Both the position numbers and the translations under genes were made by a program. The notes below the pieces were generated by a model. It was not told where the DNA came from, made no database searches, and saw nothing but the letters and a program-made list of their open reading frames with translations. From an uncultured Bacteroidota bacterium (lineage in GTDB: Bacteria; Bacteroidota; Bacteroidia; Bacteroidales; P3), in contig CACYPU010000016.1 of the NCBI GenBank assembly GCA_902776365.1, positions 1 to 52,679 on the forward strand: a DNA stretch of 52,679 bases, given 5' to 3'. The stretch's first letter is position 1, and each line of letters starts with the position of its first letter. Below, in pieces: positions 7,973 to 14,980 of this stretch.

Positions 7973-8679
7973 GAATTGAGCATTGAGTATTGAGAATTCG
8001 GCTGCCGCAAATCGCCTGCGTCAGCCGATTCTTCATTTTCATTTCTTAACTCTTCATTCATAGAGATATAGACAGTCTCCGAACACCTTCCCGCATTGTC
8101 CTGCACAAAGCCATAGAGGTGCACCTCCTCGCCCTCCCAATGCGTCGGCAGCTCCAACGTCACGCTCCCCATCCGTCGGTACACCGGCAACGAAAGCACC
8201 GCCTCCTGCCGCACGGCATTCACCGCCGCCACATACACACGGTCGTTCCCATTGCAATTCCGATGCTCGGGATTCTTCTCGAAGGAAAAGCTGAGCGTGG
8301 AAAACTCCTCATTCTCAAGACGGAACGCCACCGGCGCCACCGGTCCTTCGCTAAGTTTCAGATTCTCGTAGTCAACGGCCAATGTCTCGCCGTCCATGAC
8401 AAATCTCCCCTTGTTGACCATCAGGAAATAGTTGCACACCGTCTTGTGCACCTTCAGCGCCGGCTGCTCGAAGCCCATGCGTAAAATGTCTTTTAGGCGC
8501 CCGGCGAAGGCCACCGAGGCCTTGAACAAACTCCTCTGTTCCAGTTGTTTTTCCGTCTTGGCATCGTGAAACTCCTGCGGCAGCGCCCTCACGCACCACT
8601 GCCCCCGCCACATGTACCCCACAGCATTCCCCACTCTGCCCACAAACGGCCCGTTGATTCCTCCTAGTTGTCTTCCCAT
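7915..8679 (-). CDS. DUF6266 family protein
   Basis: About 254 aa from ATG 8679 (MGRQLGGINGP; an ATG 24 bases upstream is possible). GPFVGRVGNAVGYMWRGQW and the two-domain layout, with a C-terminal Ig-like half (VTLELPTHWEGEEVHLYGF), are characteristic of DUF6266, a Bacteroidota family of unknown role often present in many copies per genome. The conserved domain ends around residue 218 at VYISMNE. After that no stop occurs and the frame reads through a heptamer array and 58 bases antisense to tlpA, giving a low-complexity serine tail that is probably an accident of a lost stop. Not part of a visible operon. Confidence 0.82.
   Translation of the reverse strand: MGRQLGGINGPFVGRVGNAVGYMWRGQWCVRALPQEFHDAKTEKQLEQRSLFKASVAFAGRLKDILRMGFEQPALKVHKTVCNYFLMVNKGRFVMDGETLAVDYENLKLSEGPVAPVAFRLENEEFSTLSFSFEKNPEHRNCNGNDRVYVAAVNAVRQEAVLSLPVYRRMGSVTLELPTHWEGEEVHLYGFVQDNAGRCSETVYISMNEELRNENEESADAGDLRQPNSQYSMLNSQFPSSSRTFSMTSSSPPT
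7973..7998. repeat. heptamer array GAATTGA/GCATTGA/GTATTGA
   Basis: Units GAATTGA, GCATTGA, GTATTGA, GAATTC begin immediately after the TlpA stop. On the other strand the same bases are read as the tail (NSQYSMLNSQF) of the DUF6266 protein. Confidence 0.85.
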
Positions 8680-8719
8680 AACATTATGTTTTTTTCTTAT
8701 CATAACGTTATTCTCTTCT

Positions 8720-8756
8720 TATTATTGTTTACAAATTTAAAATTTAACAAAAAGAG
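8720..8756 (-). promoter_or_regulatory. candidate Bacteroidota promoter for the DUF6266 gene
   Basis: On the minus strand TTTTTG is followed 19 bases later by TAAATTTG, matching the Bacteroidota -33/-7 pattern, about 45 bases before the gene start. The remaining bases up to 8816 show no ORF or structure I trust. Confidence 0.45.
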
Positions 8757-8816
8757 GACAAAAAGAATAGTAAAAGAGGATAAGAAGAGGATACTGTGTT
8801 TTAGTCAGTTACAGAT

Positions 8817-8846
8817 ACAAAAAAAACAGCCGATTTTCGTCGGCTG
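8817..8846 (-). terminator. intrinsic terminator of the small secreted protein gene
   Basis: Minus-strand CAGCCGA, a six-base loop and TCGGCTG, followed by a run of eight T. It lies about 95 bases after the stop of the gene at 8942-9298, which it should end. Confidence 0.8.
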
Positions 8847-8941
8847 CTTGGGTTTTAGAGCATGTTTTATTCGGCTCTACAAATTAATTTACCAGAATAT
8901 CCTCTGGTATTTTGTCATAGAGTCAATATTTGTATTTTTTG

Positions 8942-9298
8942 CTAATCACACTTTTCTACGTATAGTGAGACGGAGCATTCGGATACTTCCACGTCTTTTT
9001 GTTCGCCCTTTACTTTTTTGGTCTTGAATTTTACTGTTTTATCCTTTTTACGTGCGGGGACAACAACTGTTTTCTGTCTTTGAACCTCATTACCTTCTGT
9101 GTCAACAACAGTAACATTTAATACAACGGTGACTTTATAGTCATTGGTATTTTCCAAATTTACTACAAGTTCACCATAAACACCTTTTGTGACGGTTGGT
9201 TCGACACCTCCTGTGGTTGTGCACATTGATCCTTTTACCTGGGCATTAGCAAAAAGGAACATTCCAGACATTGCAACGAACATTAAAAACTTTTTCAT
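8942..9298 (-). CDS. small secreted protein, unknown function
   Basis: 118 aa with a clear signal peptide (MKKFLMFVAMSGMFLFANA). The mature part is short, beta-rich and lysine-rich (VVVPARKKDKTVKFKTKKVKG) and has three cysteines after the leader. I recognise no family. The gene is AT-rich compared with its surroundings and shares a distinctive 5'-UTR element (CCGACGG-CCGATGG-TATATAAC) with the OmpA-like lipoprotein gene upstream, so the two are probably regulated alike. An autonomous role in the envelope is likely but not shown. Confidence 0.75.
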   Translation of the reverse strand: MKKFLMFVAMSGMFLFANAQVKGSMCTTTGGVEPTVTKGVYGELVVNLENTNDYKVTVVLNVTVVDTEGNEVQRQKTVVVPARKKDKTVKFKTKKVKGEQKDVEVSECSVSLYVEKCD

Positions 9299-9308
9299 AA
9301 AATAATGT

Positions 9309-9344
9309 GCCAGTTATATACCATCGGCCGTCGGTTTTTGTTAA
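9309..9344 (-). promoter_or_regulatory. shared 5'-UTR element, copy 1
   Basis: Minus strand reads ACAAAAACCGACGG-CCGATGGTATATAACTGGC and ends 10 bases before the ATG at 9298. A near-identical copy sits at the same distance from the ATG of the next gene upstream. GCCG near the middle can pair with TGGC at the end (one G-U), and CCGAYGG is directly repeated. Nature (leader hairpin, operator, translation control) is inference. Confidence 0.7.
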
Positions 9345-9363
9345 TACTGTTTTTAATAAAAAA

Positions 9364-10557
9364 TTATTTAACTACAAACGTTACTCTTCTATTTTGTTTT
9401 CGGTGTTCTTCATTATCATTATCCACCACAGGGTCAGAAAAGTCACGGCTTTCTGTTTGGATGCGAAGTTCAGAGATGCCTTTCCCTATCAAATAGTTTT
9501 TAGCTTCTATGGCACGAAGTTCACCAACATATTGGTTGTTCTTCTGAGAGCCAATATTGCAAGTGTGACCAATGATGGTGATTTCTGCTTTAGGCCATTT
9601 TTTCAAAAATGCTGCGATATCATCCAATTCTTGTTGCTGCTGTAAGGAGAGTTCTGTTTTATTAAAACCATACTTTGAGATAACAATTTTTGAAATGGCA
9701 TTTGCTTCGGACTGATAGTTGCCGTTGGCATCATCTCCTCCTGGATTATCTGAAACAGGATTGTTGGGGTTGGTCGGGTCGGGGTTAGTTGGATTGGGGT
9801 TGGTCGGATTAGGATTGGTTGGCGTTTCATCATCGCCACCGTCACTTTCATCGCTATCATCCTCGTCCTCATCCAATAGATCTAGTTTCATTAAGAGTTC
9901 TTTTGTTACATTGATGTCTCTTCCAATTCGCATATGAGCAAGGCATTCATCGGCGGGATTTTTAAGATGATAAGGGTTGCTTTCATCAACATACAGGCCA
10001 TCGTCATAATAGGTTTTTATTGCCTGATTTGCATCACTACTAGATAATCCAAATTTGGGTAATGCTTCTGAAAAAACTTGAATGCCTTCCTTATCGGTAC
10101 AACCATTAAGAAATAGTTCATTAAGGCAATCATCACAATCAAAAGAATAATCGGTGGTTTTAGGATATCTAGTTGACAAATATGGCACTTTAATGAGTTT
10201 TCCGTTTTGGAATGATTCGTTATAATCGATAGAACATTTGCGTAGTTTTTTTGCAATTTTTTCAGCTTCATCTCCGGAATACCCCCATGCCATAAGTACA
10301 CTTGTCTGATATTTCTCGCAATTGTCAATTTCTTTTTCGGCATTTACGACATTCTCATGTCTGTCATTCTCCTCGTCCATAGCTTGCTGATAGCGAGTTT
10401 CGCAAGCTTCTTTTTCTTCGTCTGATGTCGCTTTTTCTAAACAACTTTTGTGCTCTCGTTCGATTAAATAACAATTTATTGCATGTCTACCAGCTTCACA
10501 AGAAGATAGTGTTATTACAAAAAGGCAAGAAAAAAATAGTAAGAGATATTTTTTCAT
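9364..10557 (-). CDS. OmpA-family lipoprotein
   Basis: 397 aa. Lipobox TLSSC puts the lipidated Cys at residue 20. Residues 21-230 are charged and cysteine-containing with no family I know; an acidic stretch (DEDEDDSDESDGGDDE) is followed by a TNPNP-type linker made of repeated PTNPN units (about 245-275). The C-terminal domain (about 285-397) is OmpA-like, peptidoglycan-binding: ITIIGHTCNIGS, LRAIEAKNYLIGKGI, NRRVTFVV. It should tether the outer membrane to the wall. The gene is AT-rich, unlike most of the window, and carries the shared 5'-UTR element plus a long possible leader. Possibly acquired. Confidence 0.85.
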   Translation of the reverse strand: MKKYLLLFFSCLFVITLSSCEAGRHAINCYLIEREHKSCLEKATSDEEKEACETRYQQAMDEENDRHENVVNAEKEIDNCEKYQTSVLMAWGYSGDEAEKIAKKLRKCSIDYNESFQNGKLIKVPYLSTRYPKTTDYSFDCDDCLNELFLNGCTDKEGIQVFSEALPKFGLSSSDANQAIKTYYDDGLYVDESNPYHLKNPADECLAHMRIGRDINVTKELLMKLDLLDEDEDDSDESDGGDDETPTNPNPTNPNPTNPDPTNPNNPVSDNPGGDDANGNYQSEANAISKIVISKYGFNKTELSLQQQQELDDIAAFLKKWPKAEITIIGHTCNIGSQKNNQYVGELRAIEAKNYLIGKGISELRIQTESRDFSDPVVDNDNEEHRKQNRRVTFVVK

Positions 10558-10565
10558 TCATTTTT

Positions 10566-10602
10566 TGCCGGTTATATACCATCGGCGCGTCGGTTTTTTG
10601 TG
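10566..10602 (-). promoter_or_regulatory. shared 5'-UTR element, copy 2
   Basis: Minus strand reads ACAAAAAACCGACGCG-CCGATGGTATATAACCGGC and ends about 8 bases before the ATG at 10557. Compared with copy 1 the terminal stem base T is C here, turning a G-U pair into G-C, so the small stem GCCG/CGGC is kept. Confidence 0.7.
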
Positions 10603-10668
10603 AAAAGTTGTTTTGTAGTGCCGGAAGGATATGCACATAAAAAGAGCGTGGCCCTTTCGCTTTCATCG

Positions 10669-10795
10669 GAATCCTTGAGGTCTTCGACTACCTGATACTT
10701 CCCAATTACAACGTTAAAGCCCACGCCATCGGCGGGAGCGTCGCTGCTTTACACTTGGAAGTATCATTTGAAGTTGTCGAAGTTTCAAAGATTCC
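10669..10795. repeat. imperfect long inverted repeat (MITE-like or structured leader)
   Basis: The arm at 10669-10702 (GGAATC.TTGA..CTTCGAC.AC..TGATACTTCC) is matched in reverse complement by 10757-10795, with a 54-base loop. Identity between arms is high except for a small insertion in the right arm. No transposase or target duplication is seen. It sits in a 554-base gene-free stretch (10558-11111), inside the predicted leader of the OmpA-like gene. Confidence 0.65.
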
Positions 10796-10997
10796 AGAGT
10801 TTAGCTACTTCGCTTTTTCCTATTCTATGATGTGCATACTAGTCTATGCGCTATGCTTCATTGGCAGATTTGTTTTAGTTTCTATTCTATTAATTATTTC
10901 AATATTTTTCCAGCACTATATTAATAATGTAACGACTGTGCTGAGCGATATTTTTATATCCACACTGCTCATACCATTATATTCTTTTTTGACGGTG

Positions 10998-11027
10998 CAA
11001 AGATACGAAATGTTTTTGAAACGGCAA
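10998..11027 (-). promoter_or_regulatory. canonical Bacteroidota promoter, minus strand
   Basis: Minus strand TTTTG, exactly 19 bases, then TATCTTTG (plus-strand CAAAGATA at 10998-11005). It would start RNA near 10990, about 430 bases before the OmpA-like gene, crossing the inverted repeat and 5'-UTR element copy 2. Either a long leader or a separate small RNA. Confidence 0.65.
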
Positions 11028-11076
11028 AATAAAATTGCGAAAAAAAGGAAAATTTCGTCATGTCGTTTTTTTTTCG

Positions 11077-11084
11077 TACTTTTG
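11077..11084 (+). promoter_or_regulatory. -7 box of the outer-membrane barrel gene
   Basis: TACTTTTG fits TAnnTTTG and lies 27 bases before the ATG at 11112. No clear -33 box. Divergent from the minus promoter at 10998. Confidence 0.55.
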
Positions 11085-11111
11085 CATTTTATTATAGGAA
11101 CCAATATTTTT

Positions 11112-12779
11112 ATGATGATAAAGAGAATCTTTACACTAGGCCTTGCGGTGATACTATGGAATGCGGTGTCGGCGCAGGGGATTATGGGAGGCCATGTGAC
11201 GGGGAATGTGCAGCTGGACGGCCAGATGTCGAGTGCCGACAGCGTGATTGGTGCGCAGGATGTGCCGGAGAATCTGCTGATGAACGCCCGTGCCGACGTG
11301 CTGTACACCAATGGTGACTTCAGCGCCGGCCTGCGCTTCGAGATGTACCAGAACCCGCTGCTGGGCTTCGACGCCCGCTACAAGGGGCAAGGGCTGGCCA
11401 ACTATTTTGTGGCCTACAACGGCGAGAAACTGAGCATCACGGCGGGTCACTTCTATGAGCAGTTCGGCAGCGGCATGATCCTGCGAGCCTATGAGGACCG
11501 CTACCTGGGATTGGACAATGCGCTGCTGGGTATGAACGTGCAGCTGCGTCCGGTGCCGGGCGTGACGATAAAGGGTGTCATCGGCCGCCAGAAGATTTTC
11601 TGGGAGTACGGCGAGGGTCTGGTGCGCGGCATCGACGGCGAGGTGAACCTCAACAGCGTGCTGGGCTTCATGAAGGAGTGCAAATTCCGTGCCACGCTGG
11701 GTGCGGGATTCGTGAGCAAATACGAGGATGACGAGGTGATAACCTCGGCGGTGAATCCGGAGTACCGGCTGAACCTGCCGCTCAACGTGGGTGCCACGTC
11801 GCTGAGGGCCGACTTGGGCTACGGCAACTGGAGCCTGCAGGCGGAGTATGTGATGAAAGGGCAGGACCCCAACGCCATCAATGGCTATGTGTACCATCCC
11901 GGCCAGGCGTTGCTGATGAACCTCGTCTATTCGCAGCGCGGCTTCAGCGCCAGCCTCCAGGCGAAGCGGATTGATAACATGGGCTTCAAAAGTGTGCGCT
12001 CGCAGAGCGGCGAGATGCTGTATATCAACTACCTGCCGGCCATCACGAAGAACCACACGTATGCCTTCCTGTCGATGTATCCCTATGCCACGCAGGTGAA
12101 CGGCGAGCAGGGGCTGCAGGCCGACGTGATGTATAAGTTCAAGAAAGGTACCTTCCTGGGTGGCGAGTACGGCACCGACATCCACCTGAACAGCTCGGTG
12201 GTCTATGGCCTCGACACCACGGTGACCGGCGGCGCCGGCACCGAGGGCTACACCGTGAACGGCGGCTTGGGCCAGACGCTCTACGGCGACGTGTCGGTGG
12301 AGGTAGCCAAGAAACTTTCGAAGAGCGTGAAGCTGACCGCCACCTACGCCTACCAGGTGTTCAACCCCGTGGTGGAGAACGAGCCTGGAAGCCTGCACCA
12401 CAACAATATCGTGGTGGCCGACCTGCAATGGAAGGTGAACAAGCAGCATGCGCTGCGCTTCGAGGCGGAATGGATGGGCAGCGACAGCCACTATGACGCC
12501 AACGACCCGGAACACAGCGACCGCCGTGCGGGCGACTGGATTATGGGTCTCGTGGAGTGGAATATCGGCACCCACTGGTTTGTGTCGGCCAGCGACCAGT
12601 ATGCCTACAACGACGGCGTGGGCAACTACTACAACCTCTCGGTGGGCTACACCAGCGGCGCCACGAGGCTGCAAGTGGGCTACGGCAAGCAGCGGGAGGG
12701 CCTGCTGTGTATCGGCGGCGTGTGCCGCACGGTGCCGGCGAGCAACGGATTGACATTCAGTTTGACAACGAGTTTTTAG
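11112..12779 (+). CDS. outer-membrane beta-barrel protein, DUF6029-like
   Basis: 555 aa. Signal peptide MMIKRIFTLGLAVILWNAVSA, then about 530 residues of alternating amphipathic strands (SAGLRFEMYQNPLLGFDARY, FVAYNGEKLSITAGHFYEQFGSG and so on) ending in LTFSLTTSF, a C-terminal Phe as in integral outer-membrane barrels. It resembles the Bacteroidota family DUF6029. The open frame continues 119 codons upstream, but that part covers the promoter and has no coding character, so ATG 11112 is chosen. It shares a repeat-filled 23-base junction with an Omp28-like gene, a pair often seen together in this phylum. Confidence 0.82.
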   Translation: MMIKRIFTLGLAVILWNAVSAQGIMGGHVTGNVQLDGQMSSADSVIGAQDVPENLLMNARADVLYTNGDFSAGLRFEMYQNPLLGFDARYKGQGLANYFVAYNGEKLSITAGHFYEQFGSGMILRAYEDRYLGLDNALLGMNVQLRPVPGVTIKGVIGRQKIFWEYGEGLVRGIDGEVNLNSVLGFMKECKFRATLGAGFVSKYEDDEVITSAVNPEYRLNLPLNVGATSLRADLGYGNWSLQAEYVMKGQDPNAINGYVYHPGQALLMNLVYSQRGFSASLQAKRIDNMGFKSVRSQSGEMLYINYLPAITKNHTYAFLSMYPYATQVNGEQGLQADVMYKFKKGTFLGGEYGTDIHLNSSVVYGLDTTVTGGAGTEGYTVNGGLGQTLYGDVSVEVAKKLSKSVKLTATYAYQVFNPVVENEPGSLHHNNIVVADLQWKVNKQHALRFEAEWMGSDSHYDANDPEHSDRRAGDWIMGLVEWNIGTHWFVSASDQYAYNDGVGNYYNLSVGYTSGATRLQVGYGKQREGLLCIGGVCRTVPASNGLTFSLTTSF

Positions 12780-12805
12780 TTAATAGATAAGAGATAATAG
12801 TTATG
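12778..12805. repeat. heptamer array AGnTAAT joining stop and start codons
   Basis: Four units AGTTAAT, AGATAAG, AGATAAT, AGTTATG. The upstream stop TAG (12777-12779) runs into the first unit and the ATG of the next gene (12803) is the end of the last, exactly as at 5170-5204. Confidence 0.93.
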
Positions 12806-13639
12806 AAAAAGATATTTTTAGGGCTTATAGGACTTATAGGACTCATGGGACTTATAAGTTGCGATAAGATTGAGGAGGGGGAGTATACGGTATATGACGG
12901 GGCGAAGGTGTCTTGGATGAGTTCCAGTGCATCGCTCACGGCGGTGCAGAGGGTTTATGTGGAGAAATACACGGGGCCGCGCTGCAGCAACTGTCCGCTG
13001 GCCGACGCCACGCTGTCGGGCATCCACGACGAGCGTGTGGTGATGGTATCAATCAACCACCCGACGGGACAAGGGACTCCCTACCCCGGACAGCCTGATA
13101 TGAGGACCGACGGCGGTACGGTGTGGGATAACTGGTTCGGCATCAACGCCATCCCGGCGGCCTACATCAACCGCGACCGCAGCACACAGTATCTGGGCGA
13201 GATGAGCAACATCATCGGGGACATCAACCAGGCGCTGACGGTGGAACCCGTCATTGCATTGGAAGCCTCCGCCTATGGCGGTCTCAGCGAGCTGGATGTC
13301 CTTGTGAACCTGGAGTTCGTGAAAGAATATACCCGCCCGTTGACCATAACGGTGGCGCTGGTGGAGGACTCGCTGGTATACCGCCAGCTGTTGCCCGACA
13401 ACAGCACCGACGACAACTATGTTCATAACCACATGCTTCGCAAAGTGGCAACAAGCTACTGGGGTGCTGATGTGGAAGCTTCAGGCGCGGTGGGAGAAGC
13501 GTTGATGGGCACGGTGAATTTCTCCGTCGACAGCGACGTGAACCTGGAGAACAGCCATGTGGTTGTTTTCATCAGCGACAAAGCCAGCCGCAAAGTGTTG
13601 AACTGCGCGCAATGCAAGATTATATTTGAAGAAGAATGA
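12803..13639 (+). CDS. Omp28-like outer-membrane lipoprotein
   Basis: 278 aa. Lipobox GLISC gives Cys20 as the lipid site. YVEKYTGPRCSNCP (Cys61, Cys64) opens a thioredoxin-like fold, and INAIPAAYINRD is the cis-Pro region, as in the Omp28 family of Bacteroidota outer-membrane proteins. The role is not established; redox or binding functions have been proposed for such folds. The signal peptide core (LGLIGLIGLMGLI) is encoded by four 9-bp repeats. It overlaps the MATE gene by 4 bases (ATGA). Confidence 0.87.
   Translation: MKKIFLGLIGLIGLMGLISCDKIEEGEYTVYDGAKVSWMSSSASLTAVQRVYVEKYTGPRCSNCPLADATLSGIHDERVVMVSINHPTGQGTPYPGQPDMRTDGGTVWDNWFGINAIPAAYINRDRSTQYLGEMSNIIGDINQALTVEPVIALEASAYGGLSELDVLVNLEFVKEYTRPLTITVALVEDSLVYRQLLPDNSTDDNYVHNHMLRKVATSYWGADVEASGAVGEALMGTVNFSVDSDVNLENSHVVVFISDKASRKVLNCAQCKIIFEEE
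12821..12856 (+). repeat. 9-bp tandem repeat forming a lipoprotein signal peptide
   Basis: GGGCTTATA, GGACTTATA, GGACTCATG, GGACTTATA: four 9-mers, each encoding Gly-Leu-Ile or Gly-Leu-Met, just before the lipobox Cys codon. Confidence 0.92.
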
Positions 13640-14976
13640 ACCGAAGGATTCTGGGGCTGGCGTTGCCCAACATCGTGACCAATATCACCGTGCCGCTGCT
13701 CGGTATGGTGGATATGGCCATTGTGGGGCACCTCTCGAGCGACCATATTGGCGCCATCGCCATCGGCACCCAGATCTTCAACCTCATCTATTGGAACTTC
13801 GGATTCCTGAGGATGGGCACCAGTGGCCTCACGGCACAGGCTTTCGGCGCCGAGCAGTGGGCCGAGTCGGTGAAGATACTCATCCGCGCCTGCGCCATTG
13901 CGCTGGGTATCGCCCTGCTGATTATCCTGCTGCAGTGGCCTATCTCGCTGGCGGTACCCCATATCTTCGAGGGTAGCAGCCATGTGATAAACCTGGCGCT
14001 GACCTATTTCTTCGTGCGCATCTGGGCGGCACCTGCCACGCTGGGGCTTTACGCCATCAAAGGCTGGTTCATCGGCATGCAGGACTCGAAGACACCGATG
14101 TGGATAGCCATCGCGCTGAACTGCGTGAACATCGTGGCGTCGCTGCTCTTCGTGCTGGTGCTGGAGTGGGACATTTTCGGCGTGGCGCTGGGAACGGTCA
14201 TTGCCAACTATTCGGGTTTGGTGATGGGCATCCTCCTTCTGCGCCGCAAGTTCCACCGCTTCCATCCACTTTCAAGTTTCAGGTTTCAGGTTTCAGGTTT
14301 CAAGGAGGCATTGCACTGGCGAGAGATGAAGCTCTTCTTCAAGGTGAACAGCGACATTTTCCTCCGCACACTCTGCCTCTCGGGCGTCTTTACCTTTATC
14401 ACGGCAGCCTCGAGCCACATGGGCGACCAGATTCTGGCCGTCGACGCGCTGCTGCTGCAGTTCTTCACGCTGTTCAGTTACATCATGGACGGCTTCGCCT
14501 ATGCCGGCGAAAGTCTGGTGGGTCGCCACATCGGTGCCCGACAGCTGCGGCATCTGAAGCTCGCCGTGAGGCTACTCATCGCCTGGGGACTGGCGCTGAC
14601 GGTGCTTTTCACGGGCCTTTACGCCGCCTTCGGCGACCAGTTCCTGCACATCTTCACCGACAAACAGGATGTCATCGCCGCCACCGGCGAGTATATGGGC
14701 TGGGTGCTGGCTATCCCTGTCTGCGGCTTCGCGGCCTTCCTTTTCGACGGCATCTTCATCGGTGCCACCGCCACACGGACGATGCGCAACGCTATGTTCG
14801 TGGCCACCGCTGCCTTCTTCGCCGTCTACTATGGGCTGAAAGAATACTTCGGCACCGCCAACATCCACACTTGGAACAACATCCTCTGGATTGCCTTCAT
14901 GGTCTTCCTGACGCTGAGGGGATTGATACAAGCATTGCGAGTACGGAAAGATGTGTATGGAAAAGTTGCAAATTGA
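13636..14976 (+). CDS. MATE-family efflux transporter
   Basis: 446 aa with about 12 membrane helices; the opening (LALPNIVTNITVPLLGMVDMAIVGHLS) is typical of the DinF branch of MATE exporters, which use Na+ or H+ gradients to expel organic cations and drugs across the inner membrane. In the loop between the two six-helix halves, residues 212-223 (LSSFRFQVSGFK) are encoded by five TTTCAGG-like heptamers; relatives simply have a short polar loop there. It overlaps the Omp28-like gene by 4 bases and is followed within 5 bases by the patatin gene. Substrate unknown. Confidence 0.9.
   Translation: MNRRILGLALPNIVTNITVPLLGMVDMAIVGHLSSDHIGAIAIGTQIFNLIYWNFGFLRMGTSGLTAQAFGAEQWAESVKILIRACAIALGIALLIILLQWPISLAVPHIFEGSSHVINLALTYFFVRIWAAPATLGLYAIKGWFIGMQDSKTPMWIAIALNCVNIVASLLFVLVLEWDIFGVALGTVIANYSGLVMGILLLRRKFHRFHPLSSFRFQVSGFKEALHWREMKLFFKVNSDIFLRTLCLSGVFTFITAASSHMGDQILAVDALLLQFFTLFSYIMDGFAYAGESLVGRHIGARQLRHLKLAVRLLIAWGLALTVLFTGLYAAFGDQFLHIFTDKQDVIAATGEYMGWVLAIPVCGFAAFLFDGIFIGATATRTMRNAMFVATAAFFAVYYGLKEYFGTANIHTWNNILWIAFMVFLTLRGLIQALRVRKDVYGKVAN
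14270..14304 (+). repeat. in-frame heptamer array TTTCAGG in the MATE gene
   Basis: Five units TTTCAAG, TTTCAGG x3, TTTCAAG. The reading is stop-free in all three frames of this strand (repeating peptide FQVSGFR). Confidence 0.93.
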
Positions 14977-14980
14977 AGAA

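Noticed and set aside
8668-9027. 119-codon plus-strand frame over the terminator and small secreted gene
   Set aside because: AT-rich, crosses a terminator and is antisense to a gene with a good signal peptide.
9756-9832. Repeats in the OmpA-like lipoprotein linker as a member of the array family
   Set aside because: Period is 12-15 bases and in codon register (PTNPN units), so it is an ordinary protein-level linker repeat.
10669-10795. Insertion sequence remnant
   Set aside because: No transposase fragment and no flanking target duplication; kept only as an inverted repeat.
10755-11111. 119-codon N-terminal extension of the outer-membrane barrel gene
   Set aside because: It crosses the -7 box and the inverted repeat, has AT-rich non-coding composition, and the signal peptide starts at 11112.
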